In this document: positions 58,994-64,000 of the stretch, in pieces
How the letters are laid out: each line of letters opens with the position of its first letter
Position numbering within the stretch: position 1 is the stretch's first letter
From: Mercenaria mercenaria
Lineage: Eukaryota > Mollusca > Bivalvia > Venerida > Veneridae
Length of the DNA: 64,000 nt
Assembly (NCBI RefSeq): GCF_021730395.1
Contig: NC_069361.1
Location: 65,543,001 to 65,607,000, forward strand
Direction of reading: 5' to 3'
Translations under genes and position numbers: made by a program
The notes under the pieces: generated by a model
What the model was told of the DNA's origin: nothing
Seen by the model: the letters and a program-made list of their open reading frames with translations, nothing else
The model's database searches: none

Positions 58994-59819
58994 TTTCCCT
59001 TGTTTACATTTTTGGAAGACATCCAAGCATATCCAAATGATACATTTCCTGTTGAGTATGATTTCCTCCCTTGGGTAAGTAAAAGGCCACAGGTAAATAA
59101 ATGTTTGCTGCTAGGTTAAGTAGTGTTGGAAGTTTGTCTTTTAAAGCTTTCTTATTACAAAGTGTCAATTACTTTAATTTTGTTCCTTAAATAAATCTCT
59201 TACAGAATATACAAAAAGTGAAGAATGCAGAAATGTGAATTAATGCTTACATTCTTAATTATTTCTATAAATATTCTTGACACTGAATTGCAAATTCTTC
59301 CTGTCAAAAATGCTGTAAATGTCTGTTTGTATTTAGTAAATATCTTATTCTTTATTCATTTTTTATAAATCCTAATTGGTAAATTGTTATGTGTATATAA
59401 ATGCTAATTGATTCATCCAACTTTCTTTCTGTTTTATTTCTTATTGACAATCCTTAAATGCAAAAGGAGTCAAAGGATCTGATGTGATAAGTTTGATAAT
59501 AATAATAAGTCCATAAGTTACCTTGTGTTGTGTTCCAATTTGACTCAGGTGTTTGATGTACATTAATTTGACCGATAAGTGTGCTGTCTGAAAGTGTTTG
59601 CAAGTCGGAGCCAAGTAGGTCAAGGGACGAGCCTATGTGACTGACATGCTGAAGTGGGGTCCATGGTTGGGCCAAAAAAATGACCATAGTCTAGACCAGC
59701 CATTATATGGGGGAAGATGTTTTTTAAAAGTAATAAGTGTTTATTAGTTGTTAAACACAGGTATCTCGAGCAGCACCAAGCATGGTTTGTTGCATATATG
59801 TTCCTCCATGGACATTATT
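58994..59819. other. Region upstream of OPA3
   Basis: It should contain the OPA3 promoter and 5' UTR. I see no TATA box at a convincing distance and no other gene. The overlapping minus-strand open frames at 59441-59687 have no domain. Confidence 0.4.
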
Positions 59820-60721
59820 GTACCCCCCGACAACAAAGTTGTAAGGGGGGGTATACTGGTTTCAGGTTGTCTGTCTGTCTGTCTGTCTGTCCGTCTGGTC
59901 GTCTGTCCGTAGACGCAATCTTGTGCGCACCATCTCTCCTTATCCCCTTGACAGAATTTAATGAAACTTCACACAAGTGATCAGTACCAACAGTAGTTGT
60001 GCATGGGGCATGTTAGGTTCTTTTAGAAAAAATAATTGCAGAGTTATGGGACTTTGTTTTTTTGTTACTATACTATATACATAGACACAATCTTGTGCGC
60101 ACCATCTCTCCGCATTCCCTGGACACAATTTAATGAAACTTCACACAAGTGATCAGTACCAACAGTAGTTGTGCATGGGGCATGTTAGGTTCTTTTAGAA
60201 AAAAAAATTGCAGAGTTATGGGACTTTGTTTTTTTGTTACTATAATATATAGATAGACACAATCTTGTGCGCACCATCTCTCCTCATCCCCTTGACACAA
60301 TTTAATGAAACTTCACACAACTGATCAGTAACAACAGCAGTTGTGCATGGGGCATGTTAGGTTCTTTCAGCGACAAAAATTGCAGAGTTATGGGACTTTG
60401 TTTCTTGTTAACATACTATGTACATACAGTCTTCATATGCAATCTTGTGCGTGCCTAATCTACCAAACCCTTGCACACAATTTAATGAAACTTCACACAA
60501 GTGATTAGTACCAACCCTAGTTGTGCATGGGGCATGTTACATTCTTTTAGATAAATATTCTGCATAGTTATGGGACTTTGTTTTTTGTTACTATACTGTA
60601 TACATACAGTCTATATACATACAGTCCACATAATTATGCAGTCTTGTGTGTGTCAAATTGCAATGTACTGTGTCAGTGCATGCGGGGGGTACATTCATCA
60701 CCTTTAGTGATAACTCTAGTT
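59820..60721 (-). mobile_element. Internally tandem element, family G
   Basis: On the minus strand it starts AACTAGAGTTATCACTAAAG, with an ATCAC/GTGAT hairpin, then GTACCCCCC. Four units of ~175 bp carry AATTTAATGAAACTTCACAC and TTGTGCATGGGGCATGTTAGG. A (GTCT)n/GTCCG tract (59869-59910) lies next to a strong terminal hairpin at 59821-59853 (TACCCCCC, ACAAC, loop, inverse). Its start differs from AACAAGAG by one base. Confidence 0.8.
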
Positions 60722-60905
60722 GATTCTGCCTTTGCAACCAGTGCAAATTATGATCAGCTACACATAATTATGTGCAGTCTGTTCATGATCTGCACTGTTG
60801 CCATTCAGTCTATATCTTTTTGGTAGGCACCCCTTTCAACAGTTAATGGTACTTTAAATTGAAAGATGGACAAGTTCATTATAGAAATTTAGCAATGTTT
60901 GGACA
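60722..60905. repeat. Short interspersed repeat family R, copy 3
   Basis: GATTCTGCCTTTGCAACCAG, GATCTGCACTGTTGCCATTC, and at the right GGACAAGTTCATTATAGAA and TTTAGCA match copy 1. Family G abuts its left end exactly. Confidence 0.65.
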
Positions 60906-61090
60906 TGTTAAGATGTACCCTAGCTGTTTCTTGAAATAGACTACCTAGTTAATCACTGGTACATGATTCATTTCCTTGAAACAAGTACAATATTTGGTGG
61001 AAGACACTGAAAAGCATCCCTGAAATATCAGGCACAAGCAAGAATTAATAGAAACCAAATCTTTGAAAATGCTATTATCCAACATGTTTC

Positions 61091-61140
61091 AGAACAGAAC
61101 AGAACAGAATTTTTATTCACTTGAACTCAAAGTTCCTTGT
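61091..61140. repeat. (AGAAC)n tract with T-rich flank
   Basis: CAGAACAGAACAGAACAG followed by AATTTTTATTCACTTGAA. A short pentamer tract of this kind often marks a retroposon 3' end, but no body is recognised. Confidence 0.4.
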
Positions 61141-61269
61141 GATAAACACATTTACAAGCATGAAAATACAAATGACATATGCATTTTTAACAGATTTAAC
61201 ATATATATAAATATATTTGTAAGATATCTCAGGATCTGGATGGACAGATTAACATTTAAATAACATACA

Positions 61270-63229
61270 AGTACAGATAAGCCGCCAATAGCGGGTCACT
61301 ATCAACACTTTTAGCATGTGGTGAAGAATGTTTAGACTTTCATGATATCTAAACTTACTAACACTTAAAACTATTGCTCACATTCATTTAAATGTTTGAT
61401 TTATTTGAATCTATCTTTTATGTCTGAAGTTATGATGAAATATTTAAACCTGTCCGATTCACCAATAGGGGTTCACCTAGTTACATATTTTCTATCCATT
61501 TAAAACAGTCTTTTTTTCTGACAAAACATGACTGTGGTATTGGAAATAAACATTTCAAGGCAGAATATAATGAGAATCAGTATGTTTACATTTCAAACGG
61601 GAGATACTAGGTAAAAGGAATATAGCGCTAGTTTTCACAGTTGTATTTCTAAGCATAATTAGCACCAACTATATCTAAAACAAAAATCAAAGTATTGATG
61701 CACAGAACCTTATTCATTTATCTAAATTTGCCAGTTCAATCATTATTACATCAAATCAACCATTGATTTGTATTTTTAAGCAGAATAAACAATCTTTTGA
61801 TTATCCCTGATATGGGTGACCCTTTATTGGCTAAATGGCTGCCTCTGCTTGATGGCACTTTTTTTTCATCAAAGTCAATCTAAAATTCATAATCATATTA
61901 TTCCTATGAAAGTGTGTGTTTCACTCTTCAAAATGGTACCAAATTTGTGTGGTTTTATCTAAGAAACTGTGAGGTATGCTCAAAAATATTCTACTTCGAA
62001 GAATTCAAGAGTGCTAAAATCTAAGTCAGGAAACTGGTTGCAAGAGTTATCTGTTCAGGGAACTCAAACTCATTAGATTAGATCAATCTTCTTTTGTGTA
62101 ATAATTGCTAAGTGATAAGTTTATATTACTGGATACTTAAACATTGTATACTCTAATATGTATAAGAGAGATTCACATTTTATTTTCAAGTGACCCGCTA
62201 TTGGCAGTGATTCTCTATTGGCGAGTTGACTGTACTATACGGTTAATTATAATATTCAGCTTATACTTGGTACCGTTGCACCTATACACCTCAAACCAAC
62301 TACGCACGCTGAAAAATGCTGAAAGAACTCTTCACAACAAAAAAGGTGTATGTATAAGCAAAACTTACAATGTAGATGAGTAAGATAAGTCATGCAGCGC
62401 ATAGAATTTCAACAAAACCATAGTACATAATATAGGCAAAATGTCCATGTTGTAACTACATGTGACCTCTATGCTTATATTTAAAAAATATATTGCATGT
62501 ATCTCATGATTGACATTACCATGTCTGATCAATGTGTAATTAACTAAAATACGGACTTCTCTAATTCAACGCTATGTAAAATGGACACTTTACAATGTAG
62601 CATTACAATATCACACAATATTGAAAAACAATAGAAAGGACATTAATGCTTTGATAACAGCAATATAAAATGACTACTGTATATAGAACACAAATGTTTA
62701 ACATCAGTTTGTATGTACATTAAGTTCCACATATATTACATTTACTGGACTAACTATTTCATGAGCTGGTATCTCAGTTCCAAAGCTTCATAAATAAATT
62801 TGCATAACATTTCAGTTTCATTTTTTTCTGCTTCTGTTTGGTAATTGTGTAAACTTAAACATACTGGGTCTATTTCTGTGATAGCTTTTAAAGGAGTTCA
62901 TCACAATATTTTGTGCGCAGCTCAATCGCGCAGCAAGCGATAACCACTGTAAAGTTCAGGATTCGCCGCCGAAAGTGCATAATTGTCGGATATGCAGGTC
63001 ACTTGCGCAAAAAATATCGTATGTACTGACAATATAGGTCGTGCATCCATATTTTACCTTTAAAAGTGATAGTGTTTTATTGGAGGAGAAGTCGTAGGAA
63101 ATGCTCGAATCAAATACAATGTGGATAGCCAATTTGAAAGTGAACTATGTTGTCCAGTAATGATGCAGCCGACTCCCAAGTCAAATAAAATTCCAGAAAA
63201 TCTTAACGTAGATCAATCTCCTTCAAGTT
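61270..63229. other. Non-coding AT-rich region
   Basis: No gene, RNA or clear repeat. A short block of higher G+C (62915-63010) has no recognisable coding content. Confidence 0.4.
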
Positions 63230-63570
63230 CAAATGTGACTTCCTAAAAATGTTGTTATACTTTTTGAGCCCCATCCCGCATTTCACGTAGCAAGACCAGA
63301 GTTATGGCCCTTGACAGTCAAATTGTACATAAAGGGTCTAAACATTTGTGTCGCATGTACCTCAAAAATATAAGAGTCATGAAACCACACAAGAATTAAA
63401 TTCAGCATGTGAAGTTGTGCACCAGTGCTTTTATTCGAGGTTTCACTCAGTAAAAATAGATTTATGTCCCTTGACGTGGTCAAATATATATGTAAATGGC
63501 ATGTGAAAGCTTGTGTAGCACGTATCTCAAAAAGTATTTGACCTAGAGGCATGCAACCTTAAAGGAGCAT
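63230..63570. repeat. Two diverged tandem units, probable element remnant
   Basis: Units of about 180 bp share TTATG(G/T)CCCTTGAC, GTACCTCAAAAA/GTATCTCAAAAA and CATGTGAAG/CATGTGAGT. The style is that of the internally tandem elements, but no ends are found. Confidence 0.4.
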
Positions 63571-64000
63571 TATTCCACATGTGAGTAAGAAAACTGGTAA
63601 AGAAACCGATAATAACATTGTGCAATTTGTTTTGTAAGAAAAAAATGTTCATAATTTTTAGGTGGGTGGGGTAATGAAAAAATACTTTTGTGGGTGGAGT
63701 GAATATTTTTTAATTTTTCTTGAAAACAAGCACGGGTTGATATTATTTTTTTGGTTTAGATTTTTTTGCCTTAGTTCTAGCTTACATAATATGAAATTTG
63801 GTAAAATTCTGTCCGCTAGATTTTTCATATCATTAAGAAATACTTCGTGTTTTTCTCAGTTTCAGATACTTTCGACATTGGTCAAGAGAAATTTTTCTGA
63901 GTTAATATATCTCTATGTTGACATTTTATGCATAGTTATAGTGGTTTTATTAACTGTGATGCATAAACAGTAACATCAGAGTGAAACTTTGAATAAATAG
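63571..64000. other. Non-coding end of window
   Basis: T-rich plus strand. The 103-codon frame at 63662-63973 is rich in F, L, I and S, as expected of AT-rich read-through, and has no domain. Confidence 0.4.

Noticed and set aside
63662-63973. 103-codon open frame at the window end
   Set aside because: F/L/I/S-rich composition typical of T-rich non-coding DNA, no recognisable domain.

Overview
The window reads as nuclear DNA of a bivalve mollusc. It is AT-rich and gene-poor, and it is dominated by interspersed and tandem repeats. It carries a Mab-21/cGAS-like gene with a C-terminal helical repeat region, a type of gene that is strongly expanded in bivalves. Many of the repeats are of the internally tandem kind with AACAAG and GCTAAAA ends that is common in molluscs. 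I cannot fix the species; a venerid-type clam is a guess from the repeat content.

Only two host genes are supported. (1) A complete cGAS-like receptor / Mab-21-domain nucleotidyltransferase of 707 aa lies on the minus strand at 13864-15987. Its coding sequence is one exon behind a splice acceptor. (2) A two-exon OPA3 gene (mitochondrial optic atrophy 3 protein, 171 aa as spliced) lies on the minus strand, with exon 1 at 58864-58993 and exon 2 at 55220-55605. Its exon 1 is short and was found by hand translation.

Layout. 0.2-3.6 kb: mosaic of internally tandem elements. 4.5-5.5 kb: tRNA-derived SINE abutting another such element. 6.05-13.9 kb: a minisatellite of alternating 49-bp units, broken by one element, whose last unit supplies the stop codon of the cGAS-like gene. 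18.0-23.9 kb: a 33-bp minisatellite carrying two internally tandem elements and three SINE-like retroposons with 12-13 bp target duplications. 24.7-28.3 kb: a dead Tc1-like transposon with a 2.7-kb foldback element nested in it. 28.7-34.6 kb: two terminal-inverted-repeat elements and a decayed pogo/Tigger transposase. 35.5-38.1 kb: a 2.6-kb element between 13-bp direct repeats, containing clusters of a GTTGGCCCAAC palindrome. 39.9-48.4 kb: an ~80-bp tandem array holding an internally tandem element, which in turn holds a young Ty3/Gypsy LTR retrotransposon with apparently identical 234-bp LTRs. 49.4-50.9 kb: two internally tandem elements head to tail. 52.3-53.5 kb: an element with 14-bp inverted repeats and a 9-bp target duplication. 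55.2-59.0 kb: OPA3, with one element in its intron. 59.8-60.7 kb: another internally tandem element.

The main discovery is a shared structural grammar. Eleven copies from eight sequence-unrelated families all read: AACAAGAG-like start, short hairpin, subterminal inverted repeat, ~130-180 bp internal tandem units, GACGG-rich tract, terminal hairpin built from the inverted subterminal repeat, and usually GCTAAAA. This resembles the non-autonomous Helitron-like (HINE/DINE-1, bivalve 'pearl') architecture and suggests one mobilising machinery for many families. That link is inference.
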